Source of the DNA: Aradus depressus
Lineage: Eukaryota > Arthropoda > Insecta > Hemiptera > Aradidae
NCBI GenBank assembly: GCA_963662175.1
Contig: OY759220.1
Coordinates: forward strand, 1,922,001 to 1,986,000
Length of the DNA stretch: 64,000 nucleotides
Direction: 5' to 3'
Both the position numbers and the translations under genes were made by a program. Within the stretch, counting starts at the first letter, position 1. Each line of letters begins with the position of its first letter. The notes under the pieces are model-generated. The model worked only from the letters and a program-made list of their open reading frames with translations. It did not search any database and had not been told where the DNA came from. Positions 1 through 10,676 of this stretch are shown here, piece by piece.

Positions 1-239
1 ACATTTCGGGGTTCGTTTCCTCTCTGAGTATCTCACATGTTTCACGTTACGGCTCACTGCTGGACTTATCTTCGTATGTTTGACATTTTTGCACAGGCCT
101 TGCTTCATACCAATCAATCCTTCTCCTCATTACACACAGATCTTGTTTGGGAATTTCGATAGAAGGCTGTTGAAAAAATCCGATGGCTCTGTTCCCTCTC
201 GCTTCGCGCGGCAGTCTGCCTGACGCCTCGACTTCCTCA

Positions 240-750
240 CCTGCCAGCTTCCCTGCGTCACAGTACAATGTCTTCCCCAGCAATAGGAAAGGACCCCCAC
301 CCCGGAACTCCCCCCTCCCCTCAGCCGATATCGCTGAAATTTAACAGGTTATCTATCTCCTCATTGGATTTTAATTTTAAATACGAAGTTTGATGTTGAT
401 ACATTCATTACATCGGCAGCCTCTGAATCCACTCTTGCTTTAATTTCACGGGGGTATGCCCCCATTGGGTTTTGACTTCAAATATGATATTTCATGTCGA
501 TACAATGATTACATCCACAGTTAACAGAGATATCAGAGAAAATCAATAGATGTCGTTGTTAGAGGATTTTGGATTCACATATAAAATTTCATGTTGATAT
601 ATTCAGTCCATTGGCAGTTATCGTGTTCACAGACACACAGACAGATTTTTTTTTTTTTTCAAATTTGGAATCTGAAGATTGGAAAACATGAAATTCCTTT
701 GAAACACTGCATCGATTTTTTTAACGATTAAACAACTTCCCTTATACTTT
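240..750 (+). repeat. Family A dispersed repeat with a triplicated internal segment
   Basis: The internal motif of family A (GTTGATACATTCATTA-like) occurs three times, near 392, 496 and 588, each preceded by a segment like TTCACATATAAAATTTCATG. The copy then runs into the family 3' end: a hexanucleotide-rich stretch, GGAAAACATGAAATTCC at about 682-698, AACATCG-like sequence, and ACAACTTCCCTTATACTTTG near 732-751. The 14-bp array that follows starts inside this 3' tail. No transposase is visible, so the family looks non-autonomous. Its class is not known to me. 1-239 holds nothing I recognise apart from a weak reading frame on the minus strand. Confidence 0.6.
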
Positions 751-1160
751 GTACGGCTGGAGAAGTACGGCTGGAGAAGTACGGCTGGAGAAGTACGGCT
801 GGAGAAGTACGGCTGGAGAAGTACGGCTGGAGAAGTGCGGCTGGAGAAGTACGGCTGGAGAAGTACGGCTGGAGAAGTACGGCTGGAGAAGTACGGCTGG
901 AGAAGTGCGGCTGGAGAAGTGCGACTGGAGAAGTACGGCTGGAGAAGTACGGCTGGAGAAGTACGGCTGGAGAAGTGCGACTGGAGAAGTACGGCTGGAG
1001 AAGTACGGCTGGAGAAGTGCGGCTGGAGAAGTACGACTGGAGAAGTACGGCTGGGCGGCTGGAGAAGTGCGGCTGGAGAAGTACGGCTGGAGAAGTACAG
1101 CTGGAGAAGTACGGCTGGAGAAGTGCGGCTGGAGAAGTACGGCTGGAGAAGTGCGGCTGA
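751..1160 (+). repeat. 14-bp minisatellite, about 29 units
   Basis: Head-to-tail units of GGCTGGAGAAGTAC with single-base variants (GTGC, GACT) fill this interval. One irregular unit lies near 1050-1062. The first unit continues the family A 3' tail (CTTTGTACGG), so the unit is a piece of that element. Because 14 is not a multiple of 3, all three frames stay open and read the same repeating peptide; this is not a gene. Confidence 0.95.
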
Positions 1161-1253
1161 GATGTAATTGTTCGTAAATACGACGTTTATGTCATAATTA
1201 TTAGTTATTATTTTTGAACAATGATTTAAAAAAATGTATTGGATGTGTTGCAG

Positions 1254-1460
1254 ACCCCTGTGAGGTGACTCCGTGTCCAATGGGTGCCAAGTGCCAGACA
1301 GAAGATGGCCGGGCTGTCTGTCGGTGCCGTGACCTTTGTCCTGAGGGTGTGGCACAAGTCTGCGGCACAGACGGCACCACCTATCTCAACCTGTGCCAAC
1401 TCCGCCGTTCCTCCTGCGTCAACGGTACCAACGTGGTCGTACAGTACCCCGGTCCCTGTG
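1254..1460 (+). CDS. Internal exon: follistatin/Kazal module of an agrin-like protein
   Basis: A 207-nt exon is bounded by an acceptor (GTGTTGCAG ending at 1253) and a strong donor (GTAAGT from 1461). The open frame begins at codon position 2 and ends at position 1, so the exon is symmetric phase 1-1, as is usual for shuffled extracellular modules. It encodes about 69 residues with ten cysteines. The first part is a follistatin N-terminal (EGF-like) subdomain with CPMGAKC. The second part is a Kazal-type inhibitor fold with the hallmark VCGTDGTTYLNLC and a closing GPC. There is one N-glycosylation sequon (NGT). In the family, chains of such modules occur in agrin and in follistatin-related extracellular matrix proteins; the wording here is closest to agrin. 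That this is agrin itself is inference, because no other exon was found. GC content and codon use stand out clearly from the AT-rich flanks. The frame stays open past the donor to 1555 only by chance. Confidence 0.9.
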
Positions 1461-1539
1461 GTAAGTTCCCCCACTCTTATTCAATAATGCTAATAATATT
1501 AATAAATATAGGCTTTTCTGGGTTATTTTCTGTCAGCTA

Positions 1540-1800
1540 TAAGGTAGCATGCTAGCCTGCCAAGCTCAAGATCGAGGATTCGAAACCCAGCCAAGGTCCA
1601 CAGGTTTTCGAGCACTCCGTCCTTCGAATGGAATGTTAAGCGATTCTCCTGACTGTCAGGTACTGGTTAAAGACAGTAAGTGAATAAAAATTTCGGGTAG
1701 GCAATATTTTGGACTCCCATAGTAGGATCGGGCTCAGAACATTTTAATAGGCGATATGACCTCGTAGTTAAATCCCGGGTACGAGTTACAATAACTGTTG
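1540..1800 (+). repeat. SINE-1 copy (diverged)
   Basis: A degenerate tRNA-like head has a B-box-like GATTCGAAACCC near 1578. The conserved body follows (CCGTCCTTCGAATGG, CTGTCAGGTACT, GAATAAAAATTT), then the 3' end GCGATATGACCTCGTAGTTA near 1752 and a decayed CCCGGGTACGAG. It lies in the intron just downstream of the agrin-like exon. Confidence 0.8.
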
Positions 1801-2640
1801 TTATAATAATGAGTTTGTAAGTGACTCTTGATAATGCCTTAACACGGCGAAACTAGTTGAGTATTTGAGAATATATAGTGAAGTTTGACAAAGAAATTGT
1901 GTATTTTAATTATCTATTCCTAGAATGGAACTTCACAAAGTAAATCTGGAAACCATAAATTATGTTGTTATAATAGTCCATAGTTTATAAAAAACTATAA
2001 AAGCTATGGTTATAATAAGCCATTGATACCAATGGGTTCTATAAAAAATATAATACGCCATTTCTATAAGTCTATAGAATATATAACAAGATATATTTTA
2101 TATAAGATGTAATAAGCCATTGTTGTTATATTGTCATGTTTGCAGTATAGTCTATATGTCCTGAACTTTGGGACTTCTGGAGGAACGATATATTGAGAAA
2201 GGGACTACAATATAACACCCAAGTCCGTCCCGTGCTCAGCTATACTCGTACTTCGCTATGCTGCTTTAAAAAAATCGCTTCACCACATTAGAATGGACCT
2301 GTTTTTCTCGGAAGCCAAGTTAACTGGTTAGCCTCAAGGGCGATGCTTTGGAAACATAGCTTCCCAAATATATATATATATATATATATTTGTATCCGGA
2401 ATCTCAAGAATACATCTATTGATTTTCAGCTAAATGAGCCGAAGGGAAAGGATAGATAAGCAGGAAGGGAGGGATTCTAACACAGATCTTGTCGATAAGT
2501 CGATGATGTCATACCACTCCATCTAACTAGAGCTGACATTTTGAGCCTCTGGCGCTAAGAACACAGATAATCATAACTGTTACGAACTGAACCATTTATG
2601 TATTGATAATGATAAATAGAGTCGACAGTATCTTTTCAAT
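1801..2640. other. AT-rich intergenic or intronic sequence
   Basis: No gene is visible. A short (TA)n microsatellite lies near 2368-2389. The rest is AT-rich with many stops in all frames. Confidence 0.6.
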
Positions 2641-2642
2641 GT

Positions 2643-3205
2643 AGAAGGAAATCGAGGTTCTGTCATGTAAGAGAAAATTCAAAATTTGGGCAACGTTTCG
2701 AAAACTATTTTTTTTCTTCTTCAGGGCCTACAGAATATAAACAAACAAATTAGACATTATGGACAATGATATAAACAGATACTTTATAATTTGAAAAAGA
2801 GATGGAAACAATTTTTTTTTTTATAACATAAATGAAAGAGAGAAAAAATTATAAATAAAAAATAAATACAAATTTTGAAAGTAGTAATAAAATAACCTAT
2901 ATAAAAGAATATATATATATATCTAAATAACTAATAAATAAACATTACGTTATAATACCTTATAGTGGATGTGTGTGATGTAACTGTGGAGGGCTACCTG
3001 AGTTTACCTACGTGACCCTCGGTGGAGGGAGTGTTGCGTGCAATGTAAACAACTCAAGTCAAAAATAAATAAAAAGTATGAAAACATATGAAATAATTTG
3101 TTTGTTTATATTATGTAGGCTCTGAAGAAGAAAATAAATAGTTTTCGAAACGTTGGAAAAATTTTGAATTTTCTTTATCACGACAGAACTTCGACTTCCT
3201 TGTAC
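2643..3205. repeat. Inverted-repeat element with ~113-bp arms
   Basis: The left arm (about 2643-2755) and right arm (about 3093-3205) are near-perfect reverse complements, with about 340 bp of AT-rich sequence between them. Each arm carries, reading outward, CTGAAGAAG followed by a short hairpin and CGAAACG. This fits the core of a hammerhead ribozyme (CUGANGA, stem II, GAAA). Such motifs are known in the terminal repeats of Penelope-like elements; assignment to that group is inference. Confidence 0.7.
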
Positions 3206-3389
3206 GTTATGTATTGAGTTGACTCATTTCTTGATTTGTTTATTTTCATTCAACTAACCTATTGATGGCTGTTTTGTGTTTAAAAGTAGTTTTCTTGAAG
3301 ATGTTAACTTATTTTAATGTTATTATTAAACTAAAAGATTGTTTTAGATCAATTTTTCACTTAGACCTTCCAGCCATTTCGAGTTCGGT

Positions 3390-5540
3390 TAAATTCTGAC
3401 CGATAATTCATGGGATCTTCAAGGCTGTCATTAGCGGATGCTCGGAGTGTCATGGAAGTTAATATGTAGTTTTCTTAAAGGGCAAATTGAAAAATACGCT
3501 ACGTGACATCTCAAAATTTTGAAAGGGAAGGGGGGTTGTGGGGGTAGGCCTAAATATGAAGATAGTGATCGGTCATTATTAGATGATCCAATTGTCATGG
3601 AATTTCACATGTAGTATTTTTAAAGGCGAAATAGAAAAATACACTATGTGACATCTCAAAAATTTGAACGGGAGGGGGGGGGGGATAGAATAAAAGAGAT
3701 TTAATATTTGTTAAAACTGATAGAGAACGACCGGATTATCTGAATCCTACACAAAAATCAAAATATAAATGTTTTTCAAAAAATTTGCGCTATTTAACGG
3801 TTTATAGGCTTAATATATGTTAAAACTGATACGACAGATTCAGATATATCCGGAAAGTCCAATCCGAAGGACGACGTGCTCAAGGCTATTTTCAACTTAA
3901 GTGAAATTTCACCTACCCAGGTTTATTTACATAACATACGTCTCATTATCGAGTACCACACATTCGAAAAAGCCCTGGATCATCGCTTAAAGTCCCATCC
4001 GAAGGACGACGTGCTCAAAGTTATTTTTAACTTCCCGATTAAAACATCTGACCTATGTGCCTCCGCTAGATTTCTAAGTGGCGATCCTGAGCTCGGTAGA
4101 CTCCATTCTTCAAATTTCACTAGCTGTGGTGCCCAGCGTTTCTAACTACGTACTAGGGATGGGGTCGCCGTTGCAAAGCACATACTAGCTGTGGTCACAA
4201 GCGTTCTTAAGTACGCACTGGCTAGGACGTCCAGTGATGCTAAGTATTCACTAGCTGTGGTTTCCGCCGTTGAATGGCGCGTACTAGCTATGGTGCCCAG
4301 GGTCCCAAAAACTTACTAGCTGGGATGTCTGCCGTTGAAGGACTATAAGATAGTCAGAAGGACTATATATGAATAATTGAACATTATAACATCATGATTG
4401 TACTGTCGAAGAACTGAATAGGATTCGAACGAGAGATATTAGGAGAAAAGTCAAAGTTCCCCGGGCAACGCTGGGTATTACTGCTAGTCTATATGAATGC
4501 TAAATTTTGCTAAGCGCAAAACTCGAGAACGGCTGGACCAATTCGGTTAATTTTTTTTTTTCAAATATTCGTTGAAGTCCGAGGAAGGTTCTTATGAAGA
4601 GAGTTCCTAGCCGTCAACTGGAGGGGGGGGGGGGGGGGGGGCTAAGCACAAAAATTGCCCTAGCGCATTAACGGATGGACGGATTATCATGAAATTTCAC
4701 ATGTAGTATTCTTAAAAGCCAAGTTAAAAAATAGGCTATGTGGCGTCCATAAATTTTGAACGGTAGGGGGGTTGTAAGGGGGGCCTAAATATAAAGATAG
4801 TGCTAAGTCATTAACGGATGAGGATTGTCATGGAATTTCATATGTAGTTTTTTTTTTAAAATAGGGTGTGTGACGTCACAAAATAGTGAACATGAGGGGG
4901 GGTTGTGGGGGTAGGCCTAAATATGAAGATAGTGCTAAGTCATTAACGGATGATCGGATTGTCATGGAATTTCACATGTAGTATTCTTAAAAGACAAAAA
5001 CAAAAAAAGGATATGTGACGTCTCAAAATTGTCAACGGGAGGGGGGTATGGGGAGGGCAAGCATATACCTAAATGGTAGTTTCAAAAGCAATATTTAAAA
5101 ATTGGCTATGTCCCTTTGGACGGGAGGGGCGGGGGTGCATTAATGCAGAATGAATCTCACATGGAGCTTTCTTAAAGATGGGATATAGCTCTAATTTTAA
5201 TATGGTGGGTTTCCCAAGCATGTATTACCTAGGAGGTCCACTGTTGCACGGTAAATAATAGCTATCACCAGCGTTCTTAAGCACAAAATACCCAGGGCAT
5301 CCGCCATTGCAAGGCACATACTAGCTGCGGTGCCCAGCATTCCTAACTACATACTATCTGTGTTGCCCAGCGTTCCTAAGAACTTAATACCTGGTTGCAC
5401 GGAGTTGCAAGGCGCATACTATCTAAGGTGCCCGGCGTTCTTAAGTAGGAACTAGCTGTGGTTCCAAGTGGTAAAAAAAAAAAAAAAAATCCGGTCCAAT
5501 AGCTTTTGACAGAACGACGTCTGTCGGGTCAGCTAGTTTA
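3390..5540. repeat. Degenerate tandem block of a dispersed insect repeat
   Basis: Six or so imperfect copies of a ~150-bp unit lie at about 3395-3520, 3530-3680, 4650-4760, 4770-4880, 4885-5040 and 5040-5160. Each has GGATTGTCATGGAATTTCAC, a step like TGTGACGTCTCAAAATT and a G-rich run. Between and after them (4110-4345, 5200-5475) are ~50-bp units built on CTAGCTGTGGTGCCCAGCG. The block ends in GTCGGGTCAGCTAGTTT at about 5523, a terminus that is very common in insect dispersed repeats. A CGAGAACGGCTGGACC motif sits near 4522. No protein is encoded, and I cannot assign the family. Confidence 0.6.
3855..4065 (-). repeat. Two SINE-1 body fragments
   Basis: CCGAAGGACGACGTGCTCAA occurs twice (near 3865 and 3999), flanked by minus-strand SINE-1 body sequence such as CATCGCTTAAAGTCCCATCC. 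Heads and 3' ends are missing. The reading frame across them has no support. Confidence 0.65.
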
Positions 5541-5705
5541 CAAATAAAGAAGAAATTAAGTACATTTATCACTTAGCGTTCAAGTATAGAATAACAAAAA
5601 ACAATTACAACTTGTTTAAAAATCAAATACACCTTCGCCTAAGTACATAATACATTTTATTTACGAACAAGAAAGGATCTTATCAATATAAATATATATC
5701 TATAT

Positions 5706-6130
5706 GCAGGGTGGCCCAGATAAGCGGGCCACAAGTGAAATAACTCCTAAACTGTTAGAAATATCAAAATTGTGCATAGGGCTAAAGTTGTAACACTCAC
5801 CGAGAGCTATAGTATGGTGTCCTCGAAAAGACAAAAATGACCCTTTTAATGGCTCAAACAGCCCTTCGAAGGGTGGGTTCTTTTTTGACCTTTAAGTTTC
5901 ATTACATTTTATTAAAGTACTAAAGAAACAAGGAAGAACTGTGCAAACTGATTTTTGATACGTCAAGTACTTCTCGGGAAAAAAACGTTTAAATTTGCAC
6001 GTTTTTCTTATTCTGAAGTTATTAAATTCCAACTAACTTCAGAATAAAATAAACGTGCAACTTTGAACGTTTTTTTTTCGAGAAGTACTTGACGTATCAA
6101 AAATCTGTTTGCACAGTTCTTCCTTATTCG
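5706..6130. mobile_element. Palindromic DNA-transposon fragment
   Basis: The left end reads CAGGGTGGCCCAGATAAGCG from about 5707. It closely matches the terminus of the larger palindromic element that ends at 57030. From 5929 to 6128 lies a palindrome: arms of about 93 bp, mirrored around 6027, carrying GATACGTCAAGTACTTCTCG and its reverse complement. No transposase is present. The right end could not be found. Confidence 0.6.
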
Positions 6131-8230
6131 GTATAATAATGTTAATTTCAGATATTAATTGTGAATCATAAGATTTGAGCCTTGTTATAATAAATGTTAA
6201 TAAAAATTAATACGACTTAAAAAGGTCAATAAATGGTAAATAATAATAAGATTAAACAGTAATAAGTAATATTTTATATAATATTAGGAAAAATAGAATA
6301 GCATTAGATCACAATAATGATTTAAATTGTATTCTGGTTAAACTGTGATATTTTTGGCTCGTCTAGAATAATTAGCAAGAGACGTCCAGCATTTTCCATT
6401 CAAGTATCTCATAATTTCATCCCGGGTATGTGACAATAATTACAACTCTACTCGCCGTAGCAAAAAGAAACCTTGATCCCAAATTTTAATGTTACTGTGT
6501 GTGGAGCCCTCTGGTGGAGGGTTAAGTCAACACTATGATGACGTTAGGAAGGGCAGGGTCCTACCTTTCCAACGAGCCCTCTCTCAAATTTCTACCAACA
6601 TTAGAACCTAAGATATTCAGCTGTTTACGAACTTTTTGAACACGCTATATTGTTAAGAAAAATCTCTCCTCTGCATCTTTCAAATTGGTTTAACGATCGG
6701 AATGAAATGTGGGGGGTCGGCAAGTCCCTCGTAAAAGTTACAAGTGAGTAACAAATTCATGGAGAAGGGGTTGGACTAAACGTTGGGGTTGGTTACAAGT
6801 GTTAGCTGGAGAAACTGAAAACAATAGAGAGGACGGGTGTTGAATCATTGTGTGAGAGAAGTGCTGGCCCGGGCTTGGAACAATACACTGCTAATAGCGG
6901 CCCGGGCATCCCCCCTCTACTGCTGCTGCCCTCAGCCGATATCCGCCGGGTAGGGAACAATATTGAATTGGTCTATTCCACCCTCCCCCCGCCCATCAGA
7001 CAATTGGAAACCAGACACAATCTTTATAAAATCTACCCTTTCCACATTTGGGCCCAATCAAATTTGCCGCTTGGAAAACTGTTTTTGTAAAAGTACAAAA
7101 CTGTCAATGTACTTCCCCAGCGCGAATTAACTAAGTTTCCACTCTCACTCTGAAATCAATTTACCGATTTGGTTGGAAGTTAAGGAGTTCTGAATTCAGT
7201 AGCTACATTCATAACATCGGCAGTTATTGAGGTCTTAGTGATTTGACTCATCATTAGGCGCCTTTCTCTAAGGTTCTGGGTACAGATATAAAATTTGTTT
7301 TACGACCCACCACTACCCTTTTACGGAGCCCCCCCCCCCCCCCCCCCCTCATATCCAACTGCCCTTTCTGGGTATAAGAAGGTCATAAGAAAGTTATGAC
7401 ATCAGCTGGTTTCTTTATTTCTGCGTAATTCTGAGAGTGACTTCCTTATACAAAATGAAGGCAAAACATTAAATGAGTGTTAGCATCCATAAAATTTCAC
7501 ATGAGCATGTTTATAAGCCCGGCTCAAACCAAGTTACGTGGGATCATGAAAATGTTGAACTGAAATGTAAAAAGGGGAAACAGAAAGGGAGACCAGCTCC
7601 TACAAGGAATTTAGTAAGATGACTCCAAAGTTGCTCAGTAAGACTACTAATTTCCAAGCAAATCGGTATACTGCCGGTGATTCACGACGGCTTACTGTAC
7701 TCAACTCGGAGGAGTTTTATGGAGTGCTGAGGGGGCATATCCGAAAGTAGCCTATTTGTCATGGAATGCCCCGCCGATTTGGCATGGAATGCTCGGCCCA
7801 TTCATCGTCAATGAATTCATTTGGCATGGAATGCCCGGGCCATTCATCATCTCTCTCTCTCGAGGGGGAGTGAAGGCTCCATTAGAGGAAGTGAGAGAGC
7901 GCGAAGGGGTTTTATCGCTTTCCAACTGAACCGCAGAGCGAACGAACCCACAACATTCCTTCCATTATATCAAGAAAAAGTAGGACATAAAAAGGAAATA
8001 GTGGCGAGGAAGAAGAATGGCCAGGAGCCGTCCTGGGTTAATTCAACGGCCTCCTTGCCAGGTACAGAACAAGTTATGTAATCAGCAATTCTAGGGGGAG
8101 TATTCATCGCATTTTCTTCTTTTCCACCCCGAAAAAAAAAATTCATTTGTGAATCACAGGAAGGTGTCTCACTTCTCAACCCTTATATAGATTTGTAGTA
8201 TAAGTATAAACATACAGTTAATATAATAAG
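6131..8230. other. Intergenic sequence with family A fragments
   Basis: Fragments of family A are recognisable near 6650-6960, 7100-7300 (CTTCCCCAGCGCGAATTAAC at 7111) and 8100-8230. A run of 20 C occupies 7329-7348. No supported gene is present. Two open frames (6848-7090, 7821-8081) lie in repeat sequence. Confidence 0.5.
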
Positions 8231-8329
8231 GGGGGAGCCCAGCGCTTCCAGGGAAGGGATAAGAGCACTGGATGCTTAGGTTCCTAGGTGTAAAACACCA
8301 GCCCACCACGTATATATATATATATTATA

Positions 8330-8425
8330 TAGATTTCCTAGGAAAAAAAACCATTTTCCTGTGAAACTCAACATCGAATTTTCCGATTACCTAACTTCTC
8401 TTATACTTTGTACGGCTGAGGGAGC
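8330..8425 (+). repeat. Family A 3' end
   Basis: GTGAAACTCAACATCGAATT at about 8362 is followed by TTACCTAACTTCTCTTATAC and TTTGTACGGCTGAGG. This single, unexpanded copy ends in the same words that seed the 14-bp array at 751-1160. Confidence 0.7.
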
Positions 8426-8599
8426 AAACATTGTGTTTGTGATCTTGCCGATGGTACTCCAGAGAGTTTTTCCTTTTGTATATCTCAAGAACCTTAAGAT
8501 CTACACTCTCTCAAGATAGACTAATGTTAGTCCCTTCTCTATTGTAGACAGGAATGGACGGCCAGACTAAATGTATAAGATGTATGGGGGGGAGGGGAG

Positions 8600-8990
8600 A
8601 GAGAGGTGTGACGGAACTTCTGTGTGGTTAGAGGTTAGAGGTTAGCAGAGGTTAGAGGGCTGGCTGAGTTAGCAGAAATAAGGTTAGCAGAAGGCTGAGT
8701 CAGGGAGCGAGGCCCCGGACTCCTGCCTCAGTCAGCGTATTCCTGGCCTCCTCTCGTTTACATGTTGCCCTAAACCCCTCTCTCCCTTGGATAATGGGCC
8801 CTATCTGAACCACTAGAGGTATACGTTCTTTCTAGAGGGCAGAAGGTAGCGTGCTTACCTACTATACTCAAGATCTAGCCGGTAACAAAACCTTGAGGAC
8901 GTCATAGAGCTTCCAGGGATTCTTAGGTCCCTTGGTGCCCACATCTAAATCGTCTTTCACGACTGAACCCACTCCTTATTTTCTTATATT
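8600..8990. repeat. Short GGTTAGAGGTTAGCAGA repeats and a SINE-like remnant
   Basis: Near 8625-8690 a ~16-bp motif, TTAGAGGTTAGCAG, recurs four to five times. At 8835-8965 there is a degraded head (GTAGCGTGCTTACCTACTAT, CTCAAGATC) and a 3' part (TTCTTAGGTCCCTTGGTGCC). The latter resembles the tail of the SINE at 34855-35130. Confidence 0.5.
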
Positions 8991-9059
8991 ACTTTCCCAG
9001 CTATACAAAAAATAGGGGCAGTTATATAATCGGTTTAAATTCGATATTAATTGTTACAG

Positions 9060-9260
9060 CAGTATTCATTTCAGCCTAATCGACCAAAGGAAAAGAAGGA
9101 ATCAGATGAAGGGTATTCATCATAAAACCCTAATAATTGCGAATCTAAGGATTTTTTAGTCATATTAGTCCAAAAAGAAGAGAGTTTAGAAGGATAGTTG
9201 ACTTTGTTGATGACTAACAATTCGATCTGGGGAAGTACATTGCCTTTATTCACCTAAGAC
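9060..9260 (-). repeat. Family A 5' part
   Basis: Read on the minus strand, TAGGTGAATAAAGGCAATG is followed by TACTTCCCCAGATCGAATTG, the family A 5' end in diverged form. The minus-strand frame here is not a supported gene. Confidence 0.5.
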
Positions 9261-9738
9261 TTTTTTAAATTACTTTAAACATTTTCATGATCCAACTGCG
9301 ATCATATCTCTCTCCAATATTTTCTTCTATAGCAATGTGTTTTTCAAGAGAAAAAAATCAATTTCCAGATTTCTATACTATATTTACTTATAGAATTTTC
9401 CTTCTTGCCTGCAATATTGTATTTTTAAGGATATCAATTTGCTATCTAGGAAGCAGGGAGCTGCTAAGGTAAGCTATAGAGAAAGCAGAATGGGAAAGGT
9501 AGGATAACAGACTGTGCCAGTACTGCAGAAAGGTAGGATAACAGACTGTGCCAACAGAGCTGTGGCAGTACAGCAGAAAGTGGGAGGATAGCCCGTCTCA
9601 AGGAGAAGCTACACTGGGTAAAGTCGGAGGGGCATAGGTCCGGGGGAGGGGGTGATTACCTAGGGGGTCATGGACATAAGTACGTGGGGAGGGGGAGAGT
9701 GATTACCTCCCTCCAGAAGTCAAGGGCATAATATATGA

Positions 9739-9976
9739 GGAGAATACAGAATCAACCATAAATAGTTGTATTGAAAGGAATGCCACATTGGAAATATATG
9801 CATCATGGCTTCTGGAGGGGGTAATCACCCTCCCCCCCTGGACATATTATGTGGTGATTACCCCCTCCAGAAGCCAAGGGCATAGGTACGGGAGGGTGAA
9901 CGGGGTGATAGCATAGATTTCCAATGAGCATTCCTTTCAATACAACTATTTCTGGTTGATTCTGTATTCTCCTTAA
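9739..9976. repeat. Nested hairpin (outer arms ~62 bp, inner arms ~23 bp)
   Basis: GGAGAATACAGAATCAACCA near 9741 is repeated in reverse complement near 9955-9974, and the match continues inward past CATTCCTTTCAATACAACTA. Inside, GGCTTCTGGAGGGGGTAATC (near 9807) pairs with its complement near 9856-9876. This is a palindrome within a palindrome, with no coding content. Confidence 0.8.
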
Positions 9977-10011
9977 TTTCGAATCGTTTAAGTTTCAAAA
10001 AAGAGGAAAAA

Positions 10012-10413
10012 ATGCTAGATGTCCTACTCTAAGCGTACTATGCTAGGTGTCCTACTCTAAGCGTCCTATGCTAGGTGTCCCTACTCTAAGCGTCCTATGC
10101 TAGGTGTCCTACTCTAAGCGTCCTATGCTAGGTGTAGTACTCTAAGCGTCCTATGCTAGGTGTTCTACTCTAAGCGTCCTATGCTAGGTGTCCCTACTCT
10201 AAGCGTCCTATGCTAGGTGTCCTACTCTAAGCGTCCTATGCTAGGTGTCCCTACTCTAAGCGTCCTATGCTAGGTGTCCTACTCTAAGCGTCCTATGCTA
10301 GGTGTCCCTACTCTAAGCGTCCTATGCTAGGTGTCCTACTCTAAGCGTCCTATGCTAGGTGTCCCTACTCTAAGCGTCCTATGCTAGGTGTCCTACTCTA
10401 AGCGTCCTATGCT

Positions 10414-10416
<3 letters not shown>
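10012..10416 (+). repeat. 28/29-bp minisatellite, left block, about 14 units
   Basis: The unit core is TACTCTAAGCGTCCTATGCT followed by AGGTGTCC or AGGTGTCCC. Units of 28 and 29 bp often alternate, giving a dimeric higher-order period of 57 bp. The array is interrupted at 10416 by the R1-clade element and resumes at 15087. Confidence 0.95.
10403..10416 (+). repeat. 14-bp target-site duplication, left
   Basis: CGTCCTATGCTAGG next to the poly-T is repeated at 15087-15100 at the other end of the element. Because the target is itself a tandem repeat, the exact length is ambiguous (14 or 15). Fourteen bp is the size made by R1 elements in rDNA. Confidence 0.7.
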
Positions 10417-10465
<49 letters not shown>

Positions 10466-10676
10466 TGTGGAGGGAGGTGAAAAACCTTTGATAGGCGAAC
10501 ATATGACAAGATGACAGTAGTCACTGGACAGTGTGAGAGTCTCCCTCATTGGGACTACTCACTAAAAAACACCTCCCTGTATCCTCTCCTGCCTCATTAT
10601 CCCCGTGGAACCGCCATCACGCATTACTTCACGGGGGAGGCTCTAGCTGACGCTCTCCCTCAAAGACAACTAAGCA

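Noticed and set aside
627..1355. Open frames of 60-240 codons over the 14-bp array on both strands
   Set aside because: They only translate the minisatellite; a 14-bp period keeps all frames open.
1226..1474. Antisense frame of 82 codons opposite the Kazal exon
   Set aside because: Shadow of the real exon on the plus strand, which has splice sites and a conserved cysteine pattern.
10012..10416. Regular 28-29-bp repeats resembling a CRISPR array
   Set aside because: The repeats are directly adjacent with no unique spacers, and the context is eukaryotic with retrotransposons.
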